Source: an uncultured Collinsella sp.
GTDB taxonomy: Bacteria; Actinomycetota; Coriobacteriia; Coriobacteriales; Coriobacteriaceae
NCBI GenBank assembly: GCA_900754075.1
Contig: CAAEBN010000027.1
Location: forward strand, 1 to 41,988
Reading direction: 5' to 3'
Length of the DNA stretch: 41,988 nucleotides
The position numbers and the translations under genes are program-made. Below, piece after piece: positions 9,857 to 17,737 of the stretch (its first letter is position 1; each line of letters starts with the position of its first letter). The notes below the pieces were generated by a model that was not told where the DNA came from, made no database searches, and saw nothing but the letters and a program-made list of their open reading frames with translations.

Positions 9857-10282
9857 ACGGAACTCCCTTCGTATCGGCACCGCGTGAGAAGCGGTGTTGA
9901 TTACTAACGAACGAGTCATAGCTTAGACTCGCCGTGTTTCCGCGACATTACCGTTATGTTGCTGTCGCGAAACCAATCAATGAGGTTACCGCATCACAGC
10001 GGCGCTGCCGCCCTTAATGGCCAATCAACTGTATAAATTGCAGACCTCTCCCCATAGTTTAAGGGTAGTCAATTTGGGATGGGGCTCTATTAACTGGTAT
10101 TTCGCATCAAATACCATTCAATATAGCCCCATCCTAGATTGACCGCTCTGTTATAGGAAATGCCGATAGCAAAGCATTTTCGATTGGTATCCCCAAATAG
10201 CGAGTGAAACTCCACCGTGACACAGCGGTGCTGTAGAATCCTTAAAACACATCACACTATTGCGTATCTAAAGGAGCACGAT
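9857..10282. other. 426-bp divergent intergenic region between glnN and metF
   Basis: No gene seen. It carries promoters for glnN (minus) and metF (plus). Besides the 76-base hairpin at 10068-10143 there is a smaller inverted repeat at about 9937-9977 (GTTTCCGCGACA against TGTCGCGAAAC) near glnN. TAGAAT at 10234-10239 is a possible -10 for metF, with no clear -35. I found no recognisable SAM or cobalamin riboswitch core. Confidence 0.5.
10068..10143. repeat. 76-base near-perfect inverted repeat
   Basis: Arms 10068-10102 and 10109-10143, each 35 bases, pair around a 6-base loop (CGCATC). There are 30 Watson-Crick pairs, 2 wobbles and 3 mismatches. Ends are GTCAAT...ATTGAC. The local base composition is A/T-richer than the genes around it. 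It is far longer than a normal operator or terminator and lacks a T tail. Confidence 0.85.
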
Positions 10283-11155
10283 ATGCGCGTCGACGAGGTT
10301 TTTAAGCAGGCAGCATCCCAGGGCACCGCACCCGTTTCGTTTGAGATGTTCCCGCCCAAGGGCGAGCTTACCCTCGACACGGCTCGCGAGGTGGCAGGCA
10401 ATCTGTGCAAGCTTTCGCCGAGCTTTGTCTCGGTCACCTGCTCTGCCGGCGGCTCGGGCAACGGCGCCACCACCGCCCCCATCGCACATATGATTACGAG
10501 CGAATTCGATACACCCTCGGTGGCACACCTTACCTGTGTGGGCCGCTCGCACGCCGATATCGCCGCCAAGATCGACGAGTATCGCACCGCCGGCGTTGAA
10601 AACATCCTGGCCCTGCGCGGCGATCTTCCCGCTGGCGCGACTGAGGACGACAAGCCCGCCTCTGACTACGCCTACGCCCGTGACCTCATCCCCGAGCTCG
10701 TCGACGCCGGCTTTTGCGTGGGAGCCGCGGCCTACCCCGAGGGCCACATTGCCTGCGAGGATCTCAACCTCTCGATCGAGCACCTCAAGCAAAAGCAAGA
10801 CGCCGGCGCAAGCTTCTTTGTGACACAGCTCTTCTTTGATAACGAGTGCTTCTACCGCTTCCGCGAGCTTGCCGACAAGGCCGGCATCACCGTGCCTATC
10901 ACCGCGGGCATCATGCCGTTTATGGGCAAGTCGCAGATCAGCCGCATGGTCTTTATGTGCGGCGCGTCGCTACCCTCCCCCGTCATCAAGATCCTCGCCA
11001 AGTACGAGAACGACCCCGAGAGCCTGCAGGCAGCCGGTGTAGATTATGCTGCTCGTCAGCTTTGCGACCTTAAGGAGCACGGTGCCGACGGTCTGCACCT
11101 GTACACTATGAACCGTCCTGCAATCGCCGCGACCATTATGGAGCGCCTGGGGTAA
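10283..11155 (+). CDS. metF: 5,10-methylenetetrahydrofolate reductase
   Basis: A 290-residue TIM-barrel flavoprotein that reduces 5,10-methylene-THF to 5-methyl-THF, the methyl donor for MetH. The family signature FEMFPPKG at 20-27 contains E21, equivalent to the catalytic Glu of E. coli MetF. LFFDNECFYRF and GIMPFMGKSQISRM are also typical. AAAGGAG lies 6 bases before the ATG at 10283. The stop overlaps the next start by one base (TAATG), tying it to the MetH reactivation protein and MetH in one operon, which is the expected metabolic grouping. Confidence 0.95.
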   Translation: MRVDEVFKQAASQGTAPVSFEMFPPKGELTLDTAREVAGNLCKLSPSFVSVTCSAGGSGNGATTAPIAHMITSEFDTPSVAHLTCVGRSHADIAAKIDEYRTAGVENILALRGDLPAGATEDDKPASDYAYARDLIPELVDAGFCVGAAAYPEGHIACEDLNLSIEHLKQKQDAGASFFVTQLFFDNECFYRFRELADKAGITVPITAGIMPFMGKSQISRMVFMCGASLPSPVIKILAKYENDPESLQAAGVDYAARQLCDLKEHGADGLHLYTMNRPAIAATIMERLG

Positions 11156-11943
11156 TGGAAAAACCGCACGTCGATACAACCGTTGTTGAAGTGCCGGCCG
11201 ACCTTGCGTCGCCGGCGCTTTATCGTATCGACGCTGCCCACCACCCTCGTGTCGACCGTGCCGAGATGCTGCGGTATCTGGGCTACGGTGGCCAGCAGAT
11301 TGAGCCCGAGCTAACGCAGCGTATTGAGCTAGTTGTTGAGCGTCTGGAGCTAGACATTGAACCCCGTGGCGTACGCCGCGTATTTGCCATCGATGCCACG
11401 GGCGTCGATGAACAGGGCGAGCCTTGCATTCGCTTGGCCGGCACTAATGTTGAGCTGCGGGGTCGTGATATCTATCGCCACCTTAAGGACGCCCGCCTGG
11501 CGGCGCTCATTGCCTGCACCCTCGGGATGTCTGCCGAACGCCGTCTACGAACCACCGGAGCCCAGCAACCCCTGGAAGGCGCCGTGCTCGACGCCGCATG
11601 CTCTGCCTATGTGGAGGCCGCCGTCGAGCAGATGGACCAGCAGGTCAAGGCTGCAGCCGCTGCGCACGGGCTCGCCGGCAACTGGCGCTTCAGCCCCGGC
11701 TATGGCGACTGCCCGCTCACGGCGCAGCGCTCGATCGTGGATGCACTCAACGCCACGCGCCTCATTGGACTTACCGTCACCCCCACCAGCCTGCTCATGC
11801 CCACCAAGAGCGTGACCGCGGTGATTGGTCTGTTTGACGGCGAGGTCCACGACGCCCAGAGCCGCCCCACCTGCAATATCTGCCGCATGCGCGAGCACTG
11901 CCGCTTCCGCGCCGCCCACACCACCTGCTATTCCAGCCATTAG
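11155..11943 (+). CDS. Stand-alone MetH reactivation (AdoMet-binding) domain protein
   Basis: A 262-residue protein matching the vitamin B12-dependent methionine synthase activation domain, which binds S-adenosylmethionine and remethylates the inactive cob(II)alamin of MetH. The SAM-binding signature RFSPGYGDCPL is at 178-188, followed by TSLLMPTKSVTAVIG at 211-225. The C-terminus carries a four-cysteine cluster, C240, C243, C249 and C258, a pattern that could hold a metal or Fe-S cluster (inference). In E. coli this domain is the C-terminal part of MetH; here MetH lacks it and is encoded 9 bases downstream, so the domain acts in trans. Start is in the TAATG overlap with metF. Confidence 0.88.
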   Translation: MEKPHVDTTVVEVPADLASPALYRIDAAHHPRVDRAEMLRYLGYGGQQIEPELTQRIELVVERLELDIEPRGVRRVFAIDATGVDEQGEPCIRLAGTNVELRGRDIYRHLKDARLAALIACTLGMSAERRLRTTGAQQPLEGAVLDAACSAYVEAAVEQMDQQVKAAAAAHGLAGNWRFSPGYGDCPLTAQRSIVDALNATRLIGLTVTPTSLLMPTKSVTAVIGLFDGEVHDAQSRPTCNICRMREHCRFRAAHTTCYSSH

Positions 11944-11952
11944 GAGCCATCG

Positions 11953-14508
11953 ATGTTTACTCCGCTTATCACTCATGATCTGGACGGTGCCGCGCTGGCG
12001 GCGCCCGTTGATGCCGCACGTCGCAATGGCGCTGCATACAAGACGCGCACGATCGATGACCTTCGCATTAAGGACGATCGCCTGCGCGCCGCCATCGAGG
12101 GCACGGGGCACCTGCTGTTTGACGGCGGCATGGGCACCATGCTGCAGGCGTCCGGCATGAAGGCCGGCGCCCTGCCCGAGCTGCTCAACTTTGAGGAGCC
12201 CCAGGTCATTACCGACATTCAGCGCCAATACGTCGAGGCCGGCTGCGACGTGATCACCGCCAACACCTTTGGCGCCAACGCTCACAAGCTCGACGGAGCC
12301 GCCACCGTGGCAGACGTCTTTGCCGCCGCTGTCGCCTGCGCCCGTGAGGCCGGCGCCCGCTACGTCGCCGGCGACATCGGCCCCATCGGCGCCCTGCTGC
12401 GTCCCCTGGGCACCCTCAGCTTTGACGAGGCCTACGACCTCTTTGCCGAGGAGGTGCGCGCCGGCGTCGCTGTGGGCGTCGACCTCTTTATTATCGAGAC
12501 CATGACCGACCTGGCCGAGATCAAGGCGGCAGTCCTCGCCTGCCGCGAGAACTCCGACTTGCCCGTCTTTGCCACCATGACCTTTGAGGAAGACGGCCGC
12601 ACCTTCTTGGGCACGAGCCCCGAGGTCGCCGCCATCACTCTCGACGCCATCGGCGCCGACGTCCTGGGCATCAACTGCAGCCAGGGCCCGGCCGAGCTCC
12701 GAGGGCTCGCTGCACGTATGCTCACCGTCACCGACAAACCCGTTATGGTGCAGGCCAATGCGGGACTGCCCCGCGTGGACGATGACGGCAATACCGTCTT
12801 TGATATCCAGACACCCGAATACGCCGAGGCCGTCGCCGGCATGATTGAGGACGGCGTGAGCGTCGCGGGCGGTTGCTGCGGCACCACGCCGGCGCACATG
12901 GCGGCTCTACGCACGCTTATCGACAACCACACGCCCAGCCCGCGTCACCGCAAGCCCAGTATGTCGGTCACGAGCGCCCAGACGGTCGTGGACCTTCCCT
13001 GCGACGGCCACAAGATTGCCGTCATCGGCGAGCGCATCAATCCCACCGGCAAAAAGCGCCTGCAGCAGGCCCTACGCGACGGCGACCTGGACTACGTCGT
13101 GAGCCAGGGCATCAGCCAGCAGGAGCAGGGCGCCGACATCCTGGACGTCAACGTGGGCCTGCCCGAGATCGACGAGGTCAAGGTCATCCAGCAAGCGACC
13201 GAGCAGCTCCAAGGTTCCACGCTGTTGCCGCTGCAGATCGACTCCACCGACCCCGCCGCCGTCGAGGCCGCCGTACGTCGCTACGCCGGCAAGCCCATCA
13301 TCAACTCGGTCAATGGCAAACAGCAGATCATGGATGAGATTTTTCCGCTGGTCGCCCACTACGGCACCAACGTCGTCGGCCTCACGCTCGACGAGGGCGG
13401 CATCCCGGATACCGCCGAGGCACGCTATGCCATCGCCGAGCGCATTGTGGCCGAAGCCGCCCGTTACGGCATCGGCCCGGACCGCATCCTCATCGACTGC
13501 CTGGTCATGACCGCCTCGACCAACCAGCGCCAGGCTGAACAGATTCTACGTGCCATGTCTATGTGCAAGGAGCGCCTGGGCGTCAAGTGCGCACTCGGCG
13601 TATCGAACATCAGCTTTGGCCTGCCTGCCCGCCCGCTGCTGGGTTCGGTCTTTTTAGCCGCCGCTTTTGGCGCGGGCCTCGACGCCCCCATTATGAACCC
13701 GGGCTCCAAGCGCTTTATGGATACCGTCTACAGCTATCGCGTGCTGAGCGTTGAGGACGAGGGCTCGACCGGATACATCGAGCGCTACGCCGGCTGGACC
13801 GATCCGTATAAGATCGCCGCGAACCCGGCGGCCGCTCAGTCAGCATCGAGCGATGCCGCGGCTGCCGCAAGCACTACCGCAAGCGCCGATGACGACCCCA
13901 TCCGCCACATGGTCGTCTCGGGCCGCAAGGGCGAAATCGCGGCCGAGACTGAGCGTCTGCTGGCAGATCACGACGCCATGGACCTCATCAACAACCACTT
14001 TATCCCTGCCCTCGACGAGGTTGGCGTCCTCTTTGACCAGGGAAAGTTCTTCTTGCCGCAGCTCATGGCCTCAGCCGAGGCCGCACGCGTGGGCTTCGAC
14101 ACCATCAAGCGTCTGATGCCCGCCGGCGAGATTGCCGACAAGGGCAAGATCTGCGTGGCCACCGTCAAGGGCGACATCCACGACATCGGTAAGAACATCG
14201 TCAAGATGCTGCTCGATAACTACGGCTATACCGTCTTTGACCTAGGCCGCGACGTCGACCCGCAAGAGGTGCTCAAGACCGTACAGGAGCGCGACGTTAA
14301 GCTCGTCGGCCTCTCGGCGCTTATGACCACCACGGTCGTTGCCATGGAGGAGACCATCAAGCTGCTTCATGCCGAGGTGCCGGGCGTCAAGATCATCGTA
14401 GGCGGCGCCGTACTCACCCCCGAATACGCCAAGCAGATTGGCGCGGACTACTACGCCAAGGACGCCGCCGAAAGCGCGCGCATCGCCGAAGAGGTCTTTG
14501 GGCAGTAA
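11953..14508 (+). CDS. metH: Cobalamin-dependent methionine synthase lacking the reactivation domain
   Basis: An 851-residue enzyme transferring methyl from 5-methyl-THF through cobalamin to homocysteine. Domains in order: homocysteine methyltransferase (about 45-325; zinc ligands C242, C308, C309 in GINCSQGP and GGCCGTTP), pterin-binding barrel (about 353-615), an Ala/Ser-rich linker (about 622-646), and the cobalamin cap and binding domain (about 648-851). DIHDIG at 741-746 supplies the lower cobalt ligand H743. E. coli MetH is about 1227 residues; the missing part is the reactivation domain, supplied by the preceding gene. AGGAG lies 7 bases before the start. The first 45 residues are an extension before the methyltransferase core. 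Confidence 0.95.
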   Translation: MFTPLITHDLDGAALAAPVDAARRNGAAYKTRTIDDLRIKDDRLRAAIEGTGHLLFDGGMGTMLQASGMKAGALPELLNFEEPQVITDIQRQYVEAGCDVITANTFGANAHKLDGAATVADVFAAAVACAREAGARYVAGDIGPIGALLRPLGTLSFDEAYDLFAEEVRAGVAVGVDLFIIETMTDLAEIKAAVLACRENSDLPVFATMTFEEDGRTFLGTSPEVAAITLDAIGADVLGINCSQGPAELRGLAARMLTVTDKPVMVQANAGLPRVDDDGNTVFDIQTPEYAEAVAGMIEDGVSVAGGCCGTTPAHMAALRTLIDNHTPSPRHRKPSMSVTSAQTVVDLPCDGHKIAVIGERINPTGKKRLQQALRDGDLDYVVSQGISQQEQGADILDVNVGLPEIDEVKVIQQATEQLQGSTLLPLQIDSTDPAAVEAAVRRYAGKPIINSVNGKQQIMDEIFPLVAHYGTNVVGLTLDEGGIPDTAEARYAIAERIVAEAARYGIGPDRILIDCLVMTASTNQRQAEQILRAMSMCKERLGVKCALGVSNISFGLPARPLLGSVFLAAAFGAGLDAPIMNPGSKRFMDTVYSYRVLSVEDEGSTGYIERYAGWTDPYKIAANPAAAQSASSDAAAAASTTASADDDPIRHMVVSGRKGEIAAETERLLADHDAMDLINNHFIPALDEVGVLFDQGKFFLPQLMASAEAARVGFDTIKRLMPAGEIADKGKICVATVKGDIHDIGKNIVKMLLDNYGYTVFDLGRDVDPQEVLKTVQERDVKLVGLSALMTTTVVAMEETIKLLHAEVPGVKIIVGGAVLTPEYAKQIGADYYAKDAAESARIAEEVFGQ

Positions 14509-14533
14509 CACAACGGAAACAACCGAGCACCAA

Positions 14534-14571
14534 AACGTGCCGCACGCGCCACGAGACGCGTGCGGCACGTT
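14534..14571. terminator. Perfect 15-bp hairpin after metH, no T tail
   Basis: AACGTGCCGCACGCG (14534-14548) pairs perfectly with 14557-14571 around an 8-base loop. There is no T run in either direction, so it is at best an atypical terminator. The right arm runs into TAGAAT (14571-14576), a possible -10 of the next gene, so the structure might also affect that promoter. Confidence 0.55.
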
Positions 14572-14616
14572 AGAATAGATGGGACTATGCTCGTTTTGGC
14601 AGATAGGAGCGCAAGG

Positions 14617-15981
14617 ATGGCGATCACGCCTGCAGAAATCGCGGAAACCCGCGGCATGGTTGAGGAGCAGAACCTCGACATCAGGACCATCACCATGGGT
14701 GTTTCGCTCATGGGTTGCGGTGACGAGAACCTCGACCGCATGTGCACGAAGATCTACGACCACGTGACGCACACGGCTGAGCACTTGGTCGAGACCGCCG
14801 AGAACCTCGAGCGCGAGTACGGTATCCCCATCGTCAACAAGCGCGTCTCCGTCACCCCGGTGGCGCAGATCGCCGCTTGCTGCAAGGATGAGGACCTCAC
14901 CCCCATCGCGCATGCCCTCGACCGTGCGGCCGAGACCCTCGGCATCGACTACCTGGGTGGCTTCTCCGCGCTCGTCCAGAAGGGCATCGGCGACGCCGAC
15001 CGCCGCGTCATCCAGTCCATCCCGCAGGCGCTCGCCACCACGAGTCGCGTCTGCTCCAGCGTCAACGTCGCCAGCCTGCGCGCCGGCATCAACATGGACG
15101 CCGTGCTCATGGCTGCGCAGACCATCATCGACGCCGCTAAGCTCACGGCCGACCAGGACTCCGTCGGCGCTTCCAAGTTTGTCTGCTTTGCCAACATGGT
15201 CGAGGACTCCCCGTTCATGGCGGGCGCTGTCCACGGCGGTGGCGAGGCTGACGCCGTCATCAACGTAGGCGTCTCGGGCCCCGGCGTTATGGCCGCAGCC
15301 CTGGAGACGCTGCCCGATTCCGCATCGATGATGGAGGTCGCCGAGAAGATTAAGCAGACCGCCTTTAAGATCACCCGCGCCGGCGAGCTCATGAGCCGCG
15401 AGGCCGCCCATCGCCTGGGTGTCGAGAAGGGCATTGTCGACCTGTCGCTGGCTCCCACGCCTGCTATCGGCGACTCCGTTGCCCGCATCCTCGAGATCAT
15501 CGGTGTTGGCACCTGCGGTGGCCCCGGCACGACCTGCGCGCTCGCCATGCTCAACGATGCCGTCAAGAAGGGCGGCGTCATGGCCAGCTCCAGCGTGGGC
15601 GGTCTCTCCGGCGCCTTTATCCCCGTGTCCGAGGACGCCGGCATGATCGCCGCCGTCGAGGCCGGCGCGCTTTCGCTCGAGAAGCTCGAGGCCATGACCT
15701 GCGTGTGCTCCGTCGGCCTGGACATGATCGCCATCCCCGGCGACACCCCGGTCGAGACCATCGCCGGCATCATCGCCGACGAGATGGCTATCGGCGTCAT
15801 CAACAACAAGACCACGGCCGTCCGCGTGATTCCCGCCATTGGCAAGGGCGTGGGCGACTGCGTCGAGTACGGCGGCCTGTTCGGCCGTGCGCCCATCATG
15901 CCGGTGAACCCCAACGCCGGCACCGTGCTTGCCCACCGTGGTGGACGCTTCCCGGCACCGCTGAACTCGCTGAAGAACTAG
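14617..15981 (+). CDS. UPF0210 (DUF711) family protein
   Basis: A 454-residue soluble protein of the UPF0210/DUF711 family, the normal family length (about 450). Typical segments are TITMGVSLMGC near the start, GTCGGPGTTCALAMLNDA near 300, and GGLFGRAPIMPVN close to the end. The fold is related to the pyruvate formate-lyase/ribonucleotide reductase class, but the biochemical role is not established. In many Gram-positives an ACT-domain gene (UPF0237) lies directly upstream; none is present here. The start at 14617 is preceded by AGGAG; the frame remains open 19 codons further without a ribosome site. Codon use is strongly C-ending, suggesting high expression. Confidence 0.88.
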   Translation: MAITPAEIAETRGMVEEQNLDIRTITMGVSLMGCGDENLDRMCTKIYDHVTHTAEHLVETAENLEREYGIPIVNKRVSVTPVAQIAACCKDEDLTPIAHALDRAAETLGIDYLGGFSALVQKGIGDADRRVIQSIPQALATTSRVCSSVNVASLRAGINMDAVLMAAQTIIDAAKLTADQDSVGASKFVCFANMVEDSPFMAGAVHGGGEADAVINVGVSGPGVMAAALETLPDSASMMEVAEKIKQTAFKITRAGELMSREAAHRLGVEKGIVDLSLAPTPAIGDSVARILEIIGVGTCGGPGTTCALAMLNDAVKKGGVMASSSVGGLSGAFIPVSEDAGMIAAVEAGALSLEKLEAMTCVCSVGLDMIAIPGDTPVETIAGIIADEMAIGVINNKTTAVRVIPAIGKGVGDCVEYGGLFGRAPIMPVNPNAGTVLAHRGGRFPAPLNSLKN

Positions 15982-15998
15982 CTGAGGGGTTCGGGCGA

Positions 15999-16132
15999 GG
16001 AGCCCCGGGGAGGGCAAATATATAAGGTCGCCTGCTCGGACAGTCCTGACTCGCACGGAGAGCACATTAAGTGCTCTCCGGCTCGTGGGGAACTCGCGAT
16101 CGACCTTATATATTTGCCCTCCCCGGGGCTCC
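15999..16132. repeat. 134-bp element with 32-bp perfect terminal inverted repeats
   Basis: Arms 15999-16030 and 16101-16132 are perfect reverse complements; each contains GCAAATATATAAGGTCG next to CCCCGGGGAGG. The 70-bp interior holds a second perfect hairpin, CGGAGAGCAC (16056-16065) with GTGCTCTCCG (16071-16080). It lies 17 bases after the UPF0210 stop. It has the shape of a MITE or extragenic repeat, with no coding capacity. It could also stop transcription. The rest of the gap, 16133-16297, is T-rich and shows nothing I can name. Confidence 0.85.
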
Positions 16133-16297
16133 CGCACAACGGGACCTCGGTTGGGTTCTATCCCTTTGGCAGTCGCTTCGCTTCTGCCCTACTTTGCTGG
16201 TATGGCGGTTTGGCGTTGGATCGGTTCTTTCTGATATATGCTGGTTGCGGCTCTTCTTTTGGGAGGAGTCGCTTTTTTGTTGCTAGGAGGTTTGCCC

Positions 16298-17185
16298 GTG
16301 GTTGATGGGGATGCTCGCTCTGAGCTTCTTTCTGCTGATTGGAATCAGGAATGGATGCGCCTGCAGGCTGGTCGGCGGCGGGCTGATGATTCTTTTGAGT
16401 GGGACAAAAGGGCTCGGCATTTTCGGCCGCTTGAGACTGCTCCGTATGCCCGGGACTTTATGAAGCTGCTGGCGTTAAAGCCTGGTGAATCCGTGCTGGA
16501 TATGGGATGTGGGGCTGGGTCGATTGCTATTCCGCTTGCTCAGGCTGGGCATCCTGTGGTTGCTGCTGACTTTTCCCCTGCTATGTTGGGCACACTTGAT
16601 GCTGGCATTGAGTACTATGGGCTCGAGGATCGCATTACACCGCTTGAGCTTGCTTGGGATGATGACTGGGATTTGGTTGGACCGGTCGCGAAAGCGGTAG
16701 ATGTTGCCTTTGCCAGTCGCTCTGTCACCACGACCAACCTAAAAGACGCGCTTGCCAAGCTTGATCGAACGGCTCGTCGGCGTTGTGCCGTCACGATGGT
16801 CGCCAACTCCAGCCCGCGCTATGACCTTCACCTGATGAACGCCATCGGTGCCTCGGTTACCTGCAGTAATGGCTTTGTGTATGCCTTCAATATCCTCATT
16901 CAGATGGGTGCCCTGCCGCAGGTTACGTACTTTGAATCGCCTCGTCGCGATACCTTCGATAGCCTTGAGGCGGGAGTGGCGGACTTCTCCCGCATGCTCG
17001 AGCACGGTAATGAGGATAAGATCGACCGTCTGCGCGACTACGTCGCTCAGCATATGATTGAGAATCCCCGTGCTGGCGAGCCGGGGTCCAAAGGGGTGCC
17101 GCAGGGACGCTATATGCTCGACCACGTCCGCAAGGTCCGTTGGGCGTTTATTGCATGGGAGCCGGTCTCTTCGAGCCGTCCATAG
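16298..17185 (+). CDS. SAM-dependent methyltransferase (class I)
   Basis: A 295-residue cytosolic Rossmann-fold methyltransferase. Motif I, VLDMGCGAGSIAIPLA, is at about 76-91, followed by the acidic loop VVAADFSPAML. The substrate is unknown; no UbiE, CbiT or rRNA-specific signature is evident. A GTG start at 16298 was chosen because AGGAGG lies 7 bases upstream. An in-frame ATG 60 bases earlier would add a hydrophobic leader, but it has no ribosome site at useful spacing. The first 450 bases use many T-ending and GGG codons, unlike the C-ending second half and the neighbours, which may reflect a mixed origin or weak expression. It stands alone, 181 bases before yhbY. Confidence 0.82.
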   Translation: MVDGDARSELLSADWNQEWMRLQAGRRRADDSFEWDKRARHFRPLETAPYARDFMKLLALKPGESVLDMGCGAGSIAIPLAQAGHPVVAADFSPAMLGTLDAGIEYYGLEDRITPLELAWDDDWDLVGPVAKAVDVAFASRSVTTTNLKDALAKLDRTARRRCAVTMVANSSPRYDLHLMNAIGASVTCSNGFVYAFNILIQMGALPQVTYFESPRRDTFDSLEAGVADFSRMLEHGNEDKIDRLRDYVAQHMIENPRAGEPGSKGVPQGRYMLDHVRKVRWAFIAWEPVSSSRP

Positions 17186-17366
17186 ACCGCTTTCGACAGC
17201 CGTACACGTCCGCCTATAACCCGCACTGTTCTCCCACTCGGCATCCGCATTCTTTTTGAACTGGGCAAACACGCCCCACACCGCGCCGTTCCTGCGCTAT
17301 CGTGGGACAGCTCACGTAGATTAAGGCCCCATCGCGGGGCGCCCCATACATAGAAAGCGAGAACCC

Positions 17367-17666
17367 ATGGCACTGACAGGAGCCCAGGTCAAGCAGCTTC
17401 GCAGCATGGCCCATCACCTCAACCCCGCCATCATCATCGGCAAGTCCGACATCAACGAGGGCACCGTCGAGCAGACGGTCGCCTACCTGGAGAAGCACGA
17501 GCTCGTTAAGTGCTCCGTACTCGATGGTTCCAGCCTTTCCGCCCGCGAGGCCGCCGAAGAGCTTGCCGATCGCTGCCATGCCGAGGTCGTCCAGGTTATC
17601 GGCCGCAAGTTCTCGCTGTATCGCGAGTCCTCGCGCAAGGACATCGAGAAGATTAAGCTCGTCTAA
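17367..17666 (+). CDS. yhbY: YhbY-like CRM-domain RNA-binding protein
   Basis: A 99-residue single-domain protein of the CRS1/YhbY (CRM) family, close to the usual 97 residues. It has the family opening LTGAQVKQLRSMAHHLNP, followed by the loop IIIGKSDINE, and a C-terminal VVQVIGRKFSLYRES. Family members associate with pre-50S ribosomes and help assembly. The ribosome site is weak. In many genomes yhbY is near obg or RNA-processing genes; that context is absent. A clear terminator follows, so it is transcribed alone or with the methyltransferase. Confidence 0.93.
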   Translation: MALTGAQVKQLRSMAHHLNPAIIIGKSDINEGTVEQTVAYLEKHELVKCSVLDGSSLSAREAAEELADRCHAEVVQVIGRKFSLYRESSRKDIEKIKLV

Positions 17667-17705
17667 GAGCCAACAATCCGGCGAGCCAACATACATCAAG
17701 CTTGC

Positions 17706-17737
17706 GAGCGTCCGAGCAATTCGGACGCTCATTTTTT
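17706..17737 (+). terminator. Rho-independent terminator of yhbY
   Basis: GAGCGTCCGA (17706-17715) pairs perfectly with TCGGACGCTC (17721-17730) and is followed by ATTTTTTAT. It touches the 3' end of the convergent regulator gene. Confidence 0.92.

Noticed and set aside
10144..10282. SAM or cobalamin riboswitch before metF
   Set aside because: Looked for because of the metF-metH operon; only a 5-bp hairpin (CACCG/CGGTG) was found, with no recognisable aptamer core.
14242..16137. 631-codon minus-strand frame across metH and the UPF0210 gene
   Set aside because: It crosses two well-supported genes, their intergenic hairpin and the inverted-repeat element; no motif.
16238..16297. Membrane leader on the methyltransferase from an upstream ATG
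   Set aside because: AGGAGG is positioned for the GTG at 16298, and the upstream stretch has no useful ribosome site. The hydrophobic look comes from T-rich DNA.
17186..17366. Additional small gene between the methyltransferase and yhbY
   Set aside because: Frames there are short, lack ribosome sites and show no coding bias.
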